DNA from: Aplysia californica
Lineage: Eukaryota > Mollusca > Gastropoda > Aplysiida > Aplysiidae
Assembly (NCBI RefSeq): GCF_000002075.1
Contig: NW_004797633.1
Coordinates: forward strand, 360,855-424,854
Direction: 5' to 3'
DNA: 64,000 nt
A model generated the notes under the pieces. It ran no database searches. It saw only the letters and a list, made by a program, of their open reading frames with translations, and was not told the DNA's origin. A program made the translations under genes and the position numbers. Shown piece by piece: positions 28,401-40,197 of this stretch. How positions within the stretch are numbered: the stretch's first letter is position 1; each line of letters begins with the position of its first letter.

Positions 28401-31400
28401 CTTGTGAGCAGCCATGAAAGGAATGTGTCCATAGAGAGCCATGGGGCTGTTGAGCTCATATTCAAACACGTCCAAATTATACAGTCGATAAGGATCAGTG
28501 TTTCTGAAATATGAAAGGAATAACAATCAATATGACTATGATACTAAAAGGAAAACGTATACATGGATTACGAAAATGAAACCTAATTTCTAAGGTCATC
28601 TTCTGTTTAAACAATGAACACCAAACTAAAGCTCATGCATTGATCCCTCACAGGCTCACAGCAACTTTTATACTTTTCAAATAATCTGTACCTTTTGCAA
28701 AAGTAGTGACAAATGGTACCACATAAAATATAGACAACATTTAGGTTTTTGTAAATATATTTGGTTTTGCTGTAAGATTTTTCTGAATGTCCAGCTTTCC
28801 CCGCATCAAATTCTTTTGTTTCAAAATTATATTTTCCATATCAAATTTTGAAAAACTACCAAAAAAAATAAAACAAACATGGCACTATATCAAAATCTGA
28901 ATCTCACTTTGTAGTTTTCAGCGCAAACGTGTCGGCATGCTCAGGAATACCATACACGTATCGGAATCCCGGGAATGCTATGTCCAAGCCAACTGACACG
29001 GGACCTGAAAACAAAGTCAATTTTATCTAGCAGTTGTACACTTTGCATCATCATCATACTGCAGACATACATTATACATCTGAACTTTTTATCAACGAAC
29101 TACATACATGTCACTGCAAAACTTCTGTCTACTTGAAGAAAAAAAAAAAGAGGGTGCAGATATCTGATTAGTACTTGAAGCTGACTACAAGCAAACTTGC
29201 ATTAGAAAAGTCTATAACAAACTGCATGGCTGTTGATCATAAAGGAGATTTTTCTGGTTACCAACACTTCAACTCCATTAACCATTTAGCTCCTGTGGAG
29301 TTGCCCTGATACATGCCCCGAAATATATGAAAAGGGTGATATAATACTAAACATATTATATATACATTTTTTTTAAAATTTCATTTTTTTTAAAATGTTC
29401 ACTAAATGATCTCGAAAAATGCAACTATACTAGGAAAAGAATGCTGCTTCCAACGAGTCAGTTTGAGCCAGTTTCCGCTGTGATACAATATGGTATAGGC
29501 AAGTTATTTATTTCTCCCATTATAGTTGTGACCATCCGGTTTTCATTCATAACCCATCTATTTCATCAAATTAAAATAATAACCAACTCCTCTTTCACTT
29601 GAAAATATGATTTTACCGTAGACTGAGAAATGAACACTCAGCCTGTCTTCATCTAGTCCGGATCGTTTCACAGGCTCAATTTTTATGTTATTTCAAAGTT
29701 TCCTCTAATTAGTTCAAGTCTCAACTCCATCGCATCCTCTATTTTGTCATATATATACTGTAAAAATTCACACACACACTATTTCTGGGTCAATTCAACC
29801 TCATAGAATGAAAAACAACTCTTATTTGCACTTTAAAGCCTCGTTTTCAAACAATTCTAATCAAACATTCTTCCAAGACCTCTAAAAAAGTATCCCACAG
29901 CAGTGTCAAGCGCTCAGAAATTGAAACACCACGCAATGCATCTCTAGGTGTGAATAGATAAGACTGCGCACCGCTGATCTAAAAGTGTTAGATGGTTAAA
30001 CATGAAATTCTAAAAGTTACTCTTAAGACATTTGCCAAAGCTAAAGCTCAGGCATGTGGCAGCAAGCAAAGTCAAATGAATAAAATCAGCTGCCTGAATT
30101 GGAACCTTAGAAAAGCTTCACACATTAATAAAAGACAGGGACAGAAAAGTACCATTGGGTTTGGAATCGGTGAACCCTTTAAAAGTTTCTTCCCACATGT
30201 CTGGTTCTTCTTCCTCCTCAGCCTTAACCTCCTCTCCCTCTTCCTGAAACAAACAACACAGAAGACATTAGTAGTTTTCACAGGTTTCCCATTCTCCACG
30301 ACAGGAAGTCAGTCACATGATATAATTGTCCAAAAACAAAAAGGTGCACCAAACCTATCCGTATACATGACTTCACAAATGATATATCAATCCCCCTTTG
30401 TTTTCTTCTCCTTCAGATAACAGATCGTTTTCCCCCCTTTCCTTTATATTTAACTGGCCATTTATCATTTGCAGCAAGCATAAGGGATGGAGAATGACAG
30501 CCGGTGTATGTCAAAGTCACTGTTTATAGGTTTAACACCCCTTCCATGCTGTATGATTATGTAAAAGAGGAACATTCCAATTTAATGCCCATCTCTAATA
30601 GGACCAAACCAAATGAGTGAACAGCCTTAAAGACTCCCAGTGGGCGGTTGGCGGATGCTTTGGTGTGGTTCGCTCCTTCTTTCCTATCAAACAACTATCA
30701 TCTTTATCTCTCCTCCTTTTTTATGTTTGTAACTCTCTTGTACCAACTTTAATCTTCGGCACATATATGACCTTTACTGTGTTTCAAGTGCCGTAAAACT
30801 CTTACTAAAACTAAAGGACTCCCAAAAATAATGTAAGTTCATAAAGCCTGGGCCATCCGCTCCATTGTCCATCATGATAACAACTGAACCAATGGCGCAC
30901 CCTTTAAGTATTTCACGGTCAAAGAGGAATGGGAGAAAAAGAGCTAGGTAGGACAGCCTCATTTCACAATGACTTAATCTCTGAATCTGGAGCTTGGACA
31001 CAAAAGTGAACATAGAACCTATTGTCTGAAGAAGTATTTATTAAAACATCACACTTTAAAAGGAAGTTTACCACAACTGATCTCTTTAAAAAGATAAAGT
31101 TTCTGACAAATTCAAACAGCAGCCCAGCCAATCTCGACAGAGAAGTATTAGTACTACAAAAGCCAAAACATGCCTTGATGAACCCTCAGGTACGTATTAA
31201 AACATCACTTGCCCCTACAGTGCTACTTCCATAAAGACCTAGGCACACGAAACTCAACTACATCATAACAGAACAAAAGGCTAAATGAAGGTGAGGGAGG
31301 AATGTAGCGAGAAGGAACAGTTCCGGGAACTCAAAAACAATGCTGCCAAGATAAAGCAATGCAAACTCACACGTGACCAAAACTAAGATATCTTGATTTA

Positions 31401-34400
31401 CTCTGTCAAAAAGTGAAGATATCTCAGTGTGACTTTTAACATTACCTTATTGGTCCTGAATGATTTTAACAACAAGTTAATTTACTCTCTAAACTAGTTT
31501 TTATCAAATATTTCCTTATTTTTTTCATCCATGACAGAACAAAGCAAGACTTGGTTTTCTAATCTAGACTAGTCTACTCTAGACAGTTCTAAATCAAACC
31601 TACCCTAGATCTGGGTCCAGTTTTTTTAGATATCTAAATGAAGTTACCACTACACTTACAATAGACAGAGAAAGTTACCTTTCTATTTTTAAGTAAATCA
31701 TAATACAGAATTTATTTAGCAGTTAGTAGGTGGCGCAATCCAGACTCAAAAATGCAGCAAAAATAGAAACAAAACATTTTCTTAAGACCTAAATCAACTC
31801 CATTTTAAAAATGAAGCATTAACCAAAACACAACAATTTAAAAACATATTGTGAAGTGAACAAACTGTCTAACCTTTCGTTTTAAGTGCAAAAAAAATTT
31901 AGAGCAGTAAAATAGTGGCTTTTCAGATATTGGTCAAAATGACTCTCATGGGATTCACTTCAAAAGTTTAGCTGATCTGAGTCAGTAAATTAAGGTTAGT
32001 GCCACACAAATTCGCCAGCCAAAGGGATAAATGCAAGGGGGAAAAAAACAACACCAGGCTTTCATCACAAATGGTGTGGACAGTTAATCAGTAGTAGAAA
32101 ATCAATTAATGAATTAATGTTGTTGTTGAGTAGTTGTTTGTGTCTATTTTTATCAGGTCAGTATCATAAAACCCCCATTTTGCCATGGATAAATTTTTAG
32201 GAAAACAGAAACACAGAAAAGAAGACTCAGCAGAAGGAACAAATCACACTCGGCAGCTCTGCATGTGTTATCAATAACTAAAAATAGGTTACACAAAGCC
32301 TTGCATTTGAGCTGAACAATAAGAGACGCGTTGTCTCTCCTATTTTGTTTTTTTTATTCGCTCTCTATTTAGCCAAGTAAATTCTCTAGTCCTCTGAAGT
32401 TCCCGTTATAAAGGCTTTATTGTATTTTGTTCTTATGACCAGTTGGCCTGCAAAAATACTTTAAGAATGTGTTTCATGCTGCTTTAAATCTACTGAAAAC
32501 CTGGTACTATCCAATAGTTTCCAACAGCCAGTAAATGGGTGAGTGTTAAAAAATATAGGAGTTCCAAATAAAAAATTAAAACATATTTCAGTCAAGCAAA
32601 CTCTATTAATAAGTAAAGTAAGGGGGGGAGGGGGGGGTCGCCAAATAGGTATACATACTGTATTAAGGAAAGGAAGTGAAATCGAAAGGGTACTATACAC
32701 CACTATAAATGCCCAGGAAAAAGGGAGTACAGATGTCAGAGAAACATAATTAAGACAGTGAATTTCCAAATGCAAAATGAAAAAGTAATCATCCGACACC
32801 CAAGCAGTTAAAAGCTACTACAACCTACGTTAAGCATCTCCGTCCAATTGAAGCTAAAGCCTAAAACAAACATTTGTTAATCCCAATGTCTTTATGAGCA
32901 TTAAAAAATTTTAATAAGCCATTCTTAAAACCTTCAGCCTTTTTTAATTAAAAAAGATGAATTTTTTAGGGAGTACAGATCAGCCTTTACTTCTACAAAA
33001 AATTTTCCTGACGGAAAAGAAAAATTTCGGGTAATTTTATTAAAGCAGACCTAACTTGTACAATTAGCTTTACCTTATGTACAACACCCTAACAAAGGAA
33101 CAAAACTCAAGAACATTTCCAAAAACCATCTGTAACTTTTATAACCTTCGTTCATTGCCTTATCGAATTAAAAATGAAGTAAAGAATCATACTGAAACTA
33201 TCTATATATTTAACGGGGGGGGGGGGGGTTGTTTTCTTATATTTTCCTCACTTTCTCCTCACGTCCATAAACTCACCTTCTGCTCTCCCTCAGACTCTTC
33301 ACCAGCCCCTTCGTCCTTGGCCTCTCTGAAAGGTTGTGAAAGTAATGAGAATACAGACGAGCCCAGGGAAGAAAACCAGCCCCTGATCAGACACAAAGAG
33401 CGTCAAGTATCATTGTGAAAAAAAGAATGAAATGGTGGAAACACGTCTTGAGAAACAAAAGGTCAACAAAGACATGCTTTCCAAAATACAAATAGAATAC
33501 GTGATGGAAGTATGGAGCAAGAGACCACCAATGCGTGCATACTTTATTTGACGGTAACAATATGTTACAACAAAAACATATTGACCGCACACTGACAAAC
33601 CAACAATCATAGATAATGTTTATATACCATACATAAAGTAGACCAAATGAAAACTGAACGAAATAAATAAGGTACCAACCAATTATTAAATCAAATAAAA
33701 TTTCTTTGTTGATTTATGTGAGATGCAGCGAGAAACGTGCACCGGATGTCATCAAATAGCTTTAACAACGCAAAGGAACTCAAAGTGAAAACACTGCAAA
33801 TAAAACTAAATGAAATATACAATAAAATAACAAATACAGTAGTCTCTGCCTAAGATCCCAGTGCTTGGGAGCAAGGAAAATGTGCTCTCTAAGGAGAACT
33901 GGGTCTTAGCCGAATCATCAGAGGGAGAATCCTTGGTGAATCATGGTCCGGCCCACAATCACTAAAATGTTCTCCCCTTGCTTTGAAATGTACTGACATG
34001 ATCCCTATGTGGGTTTAAGACTTATGGTGAGCAAAGAGTGACTAAATTATCCAACAGTCTCAAAGTTCCCTTCAATCGCATTAACCCACCCTTTAATCTG
34101 TTACAAAATGTATAGCTTTCCAAGTCTGACAGAGGTATCTTGCCACTGCTGTTACGGATCATTGTATTTAGACTGCACCAATTAAAATCCAGTCTGTCTA
34201 GCAAATTTGAGAGTTGCTGCTATGATAAGAGAAACAGTGGCACTGACGAGTTCACGGTTAAATGTGATCCTGTCTGATGCGGCCTTGTAGGCCGTACCCA
34301 CACAACATTTGATGAGAGTTCAGGCGAAGGGTCGGGTAGAAAAAACAAACATGTCAACAAGTTCACATCTCACGTGATCCTGTCTTGGGTAAACATTGTG

Positions 34401-37400
34401 CAAACTCATCGAAAATAAAAAACGGAGATGTGATCTCATTCACAGGGGTAAATTGCAACGGGCAGTATAATGATCCTAAGTTTTCACTGCTTAGTTGATC
34501 AGCTGCGCACTCACAGGTTTTTGTTCCATAAATTATGATTTGAAACGCAAGATCTTAGCCGGATGTTGTCCTTCAGAGCAGGATCTTTGGGGTGACTTGT
34601 GTAATAACTAGCTTAGTTTTATCAAGACTCGATTATTGTAACTCATGGTTATCAGGAATATCACAGGAGAAAGTTAGACTTCAAACTGTCCAAAACAATG
34701 CTGCACGTTTCGTTTTATGGAAAAGAAAGTGAGACTCTGCTAAACCTCTTTTACGGACATTGTACTGGCTTCCTGTTGAGAAAAGAATTGTGTACAAGTT
34801 GGCCACCCAATGTCACAAACGCTTGAATGATAATGTGCGCCATCATATTTATCAAATCTGTTAAGACTGTACATTCTAACTTGCAGTTTAAGGTCATCAG
34901 CGGACAAAAAGAAATTTCTTTTACCATCTATGAAACTTAAAACAATGGGTGAAAGGCATTGGAATATCAAGGCCCCAAGATCTGGAATGCTTTGCCAAGT
35001 ACTTTAAGAGTGATCAAATCTGTTGATTTATTCAAATGTCAGCTGAAGTCATTTCTGTTCTTAAATTAATAAGATGAATATATGGAGCGATTTCCTTTTA
35101 GTCAGAACACAACGTTTTATGTTACTGTTGTACATTGTATTATATTGTAAAGCGCTCAGAGACTGTGTACTGCATAAATATCATTTATTATTATTATCAT
35201 TAAAATTTTGTTTTCTCAAAGCAGCAAAATTTAAGGGAACTGGATCATAAACAGTTGGATCTGAGGCGGAGACTACTGTACATGAACAAATCATAGCTGA
35301 ATATGAGTGACATATGAAACTGAGTAAACAGTGGACAAGACAAATGTGTCCATCTACCGAAAAACTGCATTTGTTAAGTGTTTTTCCTAAACAGTTCTAA
35401 TCTTTTACATAAAGTCTTGCTTTATTAGGGACCTGTTTTCATTTATGTACTTGCATAACTAACTACCTAACTTTTTATTGGTCAAGTACTCTTTTCTTCT
35501 GCCTGTCTCCCACTTCAAGCCTTACTTGTGTGTCTGTAGAAGCTATGAAATGAACATTGAAAGCTGCAAATACTAAATATGCATCTAAATAAACAAACAC
35601 CACTTGAAAAATGTGTTCTCAAGCAAAGAAAAAAAGTAGTTAAAAAAGTAATCCACTTTCCAAATACATCTTCTGATCCCTTTTAGAAAAAGAAACATTA
35701 AAGTTTGCATAGATTCCACTAGACTGTAAGTGTAAGTAATTTTCCACTGTTAAATGTGGGCTGTCACCTTGAAAAAAAAAAGTAGTTGACTGAGAAGCCA
35801 ATTCTGAACAATATTTTAAGATTCATAGAAATTTGTTGGCATAAAATTACTCTGATGCAAAAGCTCAACACATTATGTGATAGTACCCGCCTCCAAAAAA
35901 AAAAAAAGATAATATTTGAAAACTTCTAGTTATATTTACAGATACGTCACCAACTTTATAGGCCAACATATGCCATCACTACACAAAAGTGCACTTATAT
36001 GATCTATAATCATTATGACATTCAAATATTGTGTATGTGTAGGCAATAAACAGTGCACATTTTACCTTGCCTTTGTTGGGCATCTATTCAATGTCCTTGG
36101 TGAACTTTGCAATGCATACTGGAAGAGTACTTCTCAAGCAATGTCCATATAGATTATGTGAAAAATTCCTTATACTACAAATAAAAAGTACATTTTTCAG
36201 CCAGGTTCTATTGTCTAAATTTATGCAAGTTTTTCACCAGAGTGACAATAAGTGTCTTAGTACCTCCATAATCTAAAAAGAAATAAACTAAAAAGAGAGA
36301 TAGTTGTCACATTTCCATCATGCTAATATTATTATTAGTTAAACTGTTACAGATAAGCACACCTTATTTTTTTTTGGGAGGGGGGTATAAGGACAAAAAC
36401 CATTTTCAACATATTTTATTTCAGTTTCCAAAAAAAGTAACACCACACTGGTACATTAAAATTTTAATTGGACTCTGCTCGTACAACCTACACTCAATTT
36501 TTAAAATGCTCTCTTACTCTTACCATTTATTGCTCTTATTAGCCCAACATTATGAAAGCCAAACAAGCCAAGCGTGAAAGAGATAGTTCTTTAAATATGG
36601 ACAGCAACTACCTTTGAAACATATGAATTAGTATTTTGAATTGCCCTATAAGGAGATATTACCTTCACATTCTTAGAAAGAGAAACCCTTGAACAAGGAA
36701 CACAAATAGTTCATGCAAAACATGCTTACTCTTTGGTACGAGAGTGCTCAAACTTCAGCAAGCCCTGTGCATTGAGACTGGTAACTGGTTCATCATTTAT
36801 CAAAAAGTCCAGCCTCAGAGGGTTGACATTGATCACCATCTTATTTTGTCCTAGAGAAAATGTCAACTTGCCATCTTTTTCACCATGGTACTTCAGCCTG
36901 AAAAAAAAAAAAACAATTACAGAATCTAGTCAAAAACAAATTTAAAATAAACAAAATTAAAATTAGTATCAATACATTTATAAAAATCTGTTTAAACTTA
37001 AATTTAGCAGCCCCTAGAAAATGAAGCCAAGCAAGCGTATATATTTATTTTTTTAAGAAAGAGACCATCTCAAGATATTCTGGGCAGAAAAAAAGTAACA
37101 CAATACCCCTGGGGTATCAATACTATCATTTCTTTTTTAAATAAAGGAAAGCAAATATGAAACCCTATATACAACACAGAAATTATGGACATGTGCCACG
37201 TGTAAGCAGATAAGAAAAGAAAAACTCACTCTTCCTGAACAGGCTCAGCAACCAGCGTCAGCCCAACAGGAATCTCATATCGTTCCCTCAGTGCTTCAGC
37301 CTCTGCTAGCTTCACTCTGAAGATACCGTGTTGAAGACCATAGCCTTGAAGTAGAAAGCGTATGTTGTTCTTGGTGTTCAACACTTCTACCATGAGTGAG

Positions 37401-38156
37401 CTGGATGATATGCGCAGAGTGGACGGTTGTACGACGTAACTGGAGGTACCAGGCTCCATGTTACGTTGACGCCTGCATAACAAAAAGACAAATTACACTT
37501 CACAAACCCAAGACTAGAATCAAAAGAGAATTTGATAAACCAATCACAAAGAAGCAAAAAAGTATTTGATATAAGCCCGACAAAACATTTCATAGACTCA
37601 TGACAAAAAGCAAAATATCATCTGACAAATCTACAACAAAAAGGAAAATGCACATTTCACAAATCCAAATGAACTTTAGTAACACTAACACACTTGTAAC
37701 ACATTGAAATAAGTTCACTATTTACCATGTACTCCATCATAGTTTAGTTTTAGTAAGAGTTTTACGGCACTTGCAACACAAGGTCATGTAAGTGCCGAAG
37801 ATTAGAGGTGTTACAAGAGAGTAACAAAGAGGGGAGATAAAGATAATAGATGTTTGATAGGAAAGAAGGAGCAAACCACACCAGAGCATCCACCAATCAC
37901 CCGCAATACTCCATCATAAAAACAGAAATAGATAAGAGAAACAGTAAAAAGACTTTCTTTCATGCATCTTTTAAAAAAATCAATAGTAATGCTGATATAA
38001 TATAGTCACAAAAACACTTTAAATTACAATAAAATATTCATTTAATAACAATTCTTACTTGCAAAATCCACTTTGGCTGCATGTCCTGAAATTCTCCCTG
38101 TGCACACCAAGGCAAGTGCACAGGAGCACACCAAGCATGAGGCACAAATGCTTCAT
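13497..38156 (-). CDS. GANAB: Neutral alpha-glucosidase AB, glucosidase II alpha subunit (complete CDS)
   Basis: GH31 enzyme of the ER lumen that removes the two inner glucoses from N-glycans in the calnexin cycle, working with the beta subunit PRKCSH. Twenty-two coding exons in order: 38156-38059, 37472-37230, 36897-36730, 33325-33277, 30243-30153, 29004-28908, 28503-28402, 27657-27579, 26708-26535, 25566-25505, 24967-24890, 23724-23522, 22569-22346, 21808-21712, 21164-21004, 20538-20289, 18340-18264, 17472-17398, 16730-16617, 16085-15976, 14963-14860, 13606-13497. All borders are AG/GT and phases match; the sum is 2766 nt (921 aa; human about 944). Residues 1-18 ([18 protein letters not shown]) form a signal peptide, followed by the NFRTC..SGFCKRQR motif. 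An acidic linker lies near residues 186-205. WNDMNEP holds nucleophile D519; WTGDN holds acid/base D595, with the same 76-residue spacing as in human. It ends [15 protein letters not shown] with no KDEL, as expected because the beta subunit retains it. Confidence 0.97.
14227..14389. mobile_element. Pogo/Tigger-like MITE, copy 1
   Basis: The left end GTAAAACCTGCTCTAACGAG and the right end (reverse complement CAGTTGAACTTGTCAAAG) look like diverged terminal inverted repeats. A related copy lies directly downstream. It sits in the last GANAB intron. The boundaries are approximate. Confidence 0.45.
14474..14688. mobile_element. Pogo/Tigger-like MITE, copy 2
   Basis: It begins GTTGAACCTGCTCTAAGGGC and ends in a sequence whose reverse complement is GTCGAAAAAATTGTCGAAGA, with the same internal CAAGACAATCACCTG as copy 1. 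The two copies are adjacent in direct orientation. Confidence 0.45.
17174..17230 (-). repeat. SINE 3'-tail fragment
   Basis: Only the shared tail is recognisable: TTTACCGCGCTCACAACTGC followed by ATAAGGTCATATGAGC (reverse complement of the tail). The body cannot be assigned to either SINE family. Confidence 0.55.
18370..18550 (-). mobile_element. Short SINE (ACTAAA-tailed family) with target duplication
   Basis: In sense orientation it runs from a GGTTGGCGGG-type head to the tail GCGCT.TTATGACC, then the ACTAAAACTAA end. It is flanked by AACAACAACCTA (18358-18369) and AACAACAATCTA (18551-18562), a 12-bp target duplication with one mismatch. It lies in a GANAB intron. Confidence 0.85.
18862..19345 (+). 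mobile_element. tRNA-derived SINE, about 480 bp
   Basis: The head resembles a tRNA: TTCTCGTGGTTTAGAGG (A-box side) followed by CCGAGTTCGAAACC (B box). A pyrimidine-rich middle follows, then AAGATCCCTTGGTGGTCC and the tail GCGCTCATATGACC...CAGTTGTGAGTGCTG. The same body recurs in reverse at 40741-40975 and 44625-45200. Confidence 0.8.
20731..20911 (-). mobile_element. Short SINE (ACTAAA-tailed family)
   Basis: Full-length copy in a GANAB intron, with the reverse-complement tail GTTTTAGTAAGAGTTTTACG at the left and the head ending CCGCCAACCACCCACT at the right. I see no clear target duplication. Confidence 0.8.
22346..22569 (-). other. GANAB: GANAB exon with the GH31 nucleophile
   Basis: This exon encodes residues about 482-556. 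It carries the GH31 signature [15 protein letters not shown] with the predicted catalytic nucleophile D519, and ends KLV before a phase-0 donor (GTCAGT). The acid/base D595 is two exons downstream, at 21164-21004. Confidence 0.93.
23223..23506. repeat. 26-bp minisatellite, 11 units
   Basis: Eleven direct units fit GGAGAACCACGCTCATTGTG plus AAACTC, with 0-5 changes each; unit 5 is 24 bp. Ten units of 26 plus one of 24 equal the 284-bp span exactly. Degenerate units extend left to about 23150. In GANAB sense orientation the array starts at intron position 16, next to the donor at 23521-23520. Some units differ by GGACAACCAC/GGGAAACTC variants that alternate, suggesting higher-order duplication. 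Confidence 0.95.
23749..23920 (-). mobile_element. Short SINE (ACTAAA-tailed family), 5'-truncated
   Basis: It matches the family from the tail (AGTTTTACGGCACTCACAAC) to GCAAACCACAC, but lacks the CCGCCAACCACCCACT head. It lies in the GANAB intron just upstream of the exon at 23522-23724. Confidence 0.75.
24232..24480 (-). mobile_element. Long variant of the short SINE family
   Basis: The tail (GGGGTTTTACGGCACTCGCA) and the 5' body match the family, but about 110 bp of extra sequence sits between them. In sense orientation the extra piece includes AGCTCGATTCCC, which resembles a Pol III B box, and GACATCCACCCCTTGG before the tail. The copy around the gap at 60 kb has the same CACCCCTTGGCGCTCATATG junction, so this may be the fuller form of the family. 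Confidence 0.65.
24600..24622 (+). repeat. Poly-G tract (23 G)
   Basis: A run of 23 G directly after CCCC, in a GANAB intron. Similar tracts occur at 33215-33228 (14 G), 46179-46194 (16 G) and 62656-62685 (30 G). Tracts of C on the plus strand lie at 25747-25759, 43079-43098, 44550-44569, 50004-50022, 50924-50935 and 63709-63726. Confidence 0.95.
25701..25847. mobile_element. Short palindromic MITE, copy 2
   Basis: The ends TTTAACACTTTTCCGTC and GATGGCAAAGTGTTAAA are inverted repeats matching the copy at 11166-11257. A 13-C run lies inside. It is in a GANAB intron. Confidence 0.6.
26287..26455 (-). mobile_element. Short SINE (ACTAAA-tailed family) with target duplication
   Basis: Flanked by TCCACTCTTTCT (26275-26286) and TCCACCCTTTCT (26456-26467), a 12-bp duplication with one mismatch. 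The body is close to consensus. It lies about 80 bp downstream of the 3' end of the GANAB exon 26535-26708, in the following intron. Confidence 0.85.
30640..30816 (+). mobile_element. Short SINE (ACTAAA-tailed family) with target duplication
   Basis: It reads head to tail on the + strand: GTGGGCGGTTGGCGGATGC at the start and CTTACTAAAACTAAAG at the end. GACTCCCA flanks both sides (30632-30639 and 30817-30824). Confidence 0.85.
33837..35278. mobile_element. Tigger/pogo-like DNA element carrying a LINE insertion
   Basis: Terminal inverted repeats are CAGTAGTCTCTGCCTAAGAT on the left and, in reverse complement, CAGTAGTCTCCGCCTCAGAT on the right. TA flanks both ends (33835-33836, 35279-35280), as for Tc1/mariner-pogo elements. 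It is homologous, in opposite orientation, to 41648-42571 (shared AGCAAAGAGTG, GGGTTTAAGAC and others). No transposase is visible, so it is non-autonomous. It sits in a GANAB intron. The sequence 34612-35205 is a later LINE insertion. Confidence 0.8.
34612..35205 (+). mobile_element. 5'-truncated LINE (CR1/L2-type) 3' end, nested
   Basis: Decayed reading frames give pieces such as [19 protein letters not shown], typical of the region after the reverse transcriptase domain in CR1/L2-like LINEs (usually LHWLPV..RI.FKLA). The 3' end GTAAAGCGCTCAGAGACTG and the final (ATT)n are also typical. Comparison with the uninterrupted relative at 41648-42571 marks the insertion limits to within a few bases. 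Confidence 0.75.
37742..37907 (-). mobile_element. Short SINE (ACTAAA-tailed family) with perfect 11-bp target duplication
   Basis: ACTCCATCATA occurs on both sides (37731-37741 and 37908-37918) without mismatch. The copy lies in GANAB intron 2 (numbering the signal-peptide exon as exon 2). Confidence 0.9.
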
Positions 38157-38160
38157 GATC
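38059..38160 (-). other. GANAB: First coding exon of GANAB, signal-peptide exon
   Basis: A good acceptor (TTTCTGCAG) precedes GATC and then the ATG at 38156-38154, so at least one upstream non-coding exon is expected. The start is chosen because it gives a hydrophobic leader directly before the conserved NF.TC motif. The donor is GTAAGAAT. Confidence 0.85.
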
Positions 38161-39841
38161 CTGCAGAAATACAAAAAATAGAAAAGAATGAGGAAAACAC
38201 AAGAAAGAAAGAACTCCTACCAAATGACACCAAGGCACTGGATTACCCATTCATAATAATAATATAGTCAAGGACCATTAATTTCAAAACATAAGGTCAA
38301 TGGATCTGAAAACAGTGGCACAAAACAAGAAAAAAGAGAGTTGCAACCTCTACCTCCCCACCCTGTTTCTTGCCATGTTTGAGGTAGCCAACTAGAAGAA
38401 TAAAGAGTAAAAAGTGCAATGTATTATACAACAGTACACCACATAATCTCAACCTAAGCCAGCTCAGAGTTTGTTCTCTTCTTTGTGACATTGGTAATAG
38501 CGTAAAGTCACACCATTATCATTTCTGTACTTGGTACTGCTTTTCGTTATCACATCTAAAAATCTATAAAACCAATATATGTTCACAAAGTACACAAAGG
38601 ACATGTGTACCGCCCATTTAGTATGATGATGAAAGTAGAAATATACCTTGGGACTGATTGGTTATGTATTTTCTTTTCATGACAAGGAAAAGGTTACAAA
38701 TTTACTGAATTGAAATTTTTCTTAATCCAAATCTGTACGAGCTCCGAATTTTTGTTGTCCATTCGCAAATACTTTTTCTGTCAAATCTGAACACCGATAC
38801 TGATAGGGGACAAAAAGAAAGCCCCATTCACCGAAAGAGCAAGTGATAAAAAATGACATGAAAATGATAACATTAAATCTATTTTAACAGAACAGTGTAA
38901 AAGCAAATTGTTTGTTTCTTTAAATTCACAAATAAGAAAAAAACATAACAGCTCATCGGCTGATTGAGACACAAAGGAAAATGCAAAAAAATATTCTGTA
39001 TCTATTCTGACCATTACATCTCATAATAGTAATTGGTAGCCTCAGCATTTCTGACAATCTTTATTGGAAGTCACGAATGAAGCTGAATAGACGGGGAGGA
39101 GAACGTTTTGCCGAAAATAAGATGTATAATTAAAAAAATCACAGACTAAAAATTGGTAATGAAATGGCCAAAAATTAGTAATTTGACTTAAAAATTAGTA
39201 ATATTAGTACAATTATCCTTCTACCATGTAGGGGCTTACTAAAAAAAAAAATAAAAGAATAAAAATTTGAGTGACAGCTTACTTACATTTTCTAAGTACA
39301 GCTATGTACAGTTGACCATTTACATAGAGATGACTTTAGATTCTGAGTCACTGAGGGGCTAATCACTTGAAACACTCTTCAGCTTCTTCTAGTCGTAGAA
39401 TCAATTATTCATAAAATTGACTCAATTTTGGCAATTTTCAAAGTACATTTGTATTTTTGTACTGGGGTCAAATTTCTGGCATATTTTCGTAATATTACGC
39501 AAAATTCTTAAATATAGGAAGGTCTGATAAAATCAGAGTCAAAAGTTAAAAAGCAAAATCTGACATTGCCCACATTCACATCATGTTTATGGTGTCAGTT
39601 CTGCCAGATAAGAATCAATCCATCATCGAGCTTAAAACAAATTAAATGTGCATGACTGGATAATTTCATCCATCTCCACAGTCTTTTAAAAAGTTAACAG
39701 AGTTTGGAGCCCTGACGTAATCATCACAATATGCATGGGAAACTAAACTACTGTAGTGTTGCAATATATATATAAACGTCATGATGTAGTTTGATTTCAA
39801 ACAAGAGGCATTTTCTTTTCTTTAAAGCCATTTATTTTAAC

Positions 39842-40197
39842 ATAATAATAATAAATAATAATAGATAGCATTTGTATAGCGCATATCCCCGCTCAACAGC
39901 AGGCTCTATGCGCTTTACACTATATTATTACCCCAGCAGACCATAGAACACTCCGCAACATTCTCAGCTTCCTGGGAAGCATACAGTGCAAGCAGCTGAT
40001 TAAGCGCTCAAACACTAACACACTGACAAGATCTTTCGCTGTCTATAGCCAGGTACCCATTCCCACCTGGGTGAAGTGAGGAAAATTCGTGTAAAGTGCC
40101 TTTCCCAAGGACACAACGTCGGGTCCCTGACGGGATTCGAACCCACGACCTTACGGTTGCGAGTCCGAGAGCCTAACCATTAGGCCACCGACGCCAC
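39842..40197 (-). mobile_element. tRNA-derived SINE (type with GACGTTGTGTCCTTGGG core)
   Basis: In sense orientation the head GTGGCGTCGGTGGCCTAATG is followed by a tRNA-like B box, GGGTTCGAATCCCG. Then come GACGTTGTGTCCTTGGGAAA and CTTCACCCAGGTGGGAATGG, and it ends with (ATT)n. A relative in + orientation is at 57190-57417. It lies in the long first intron proposed for GANAB. This is not a tRNA gene: the acceptor stem and anticodon arm are not tRNA-like as a whole. Confidence 0.85.

Noticed and set aside
40125-40195. tRNA gene
   Set aside because: It has a B box and tRNA-like pieces, but it continues into a SINE core and (ATT)n tail and does not fold as a complete tRNA.
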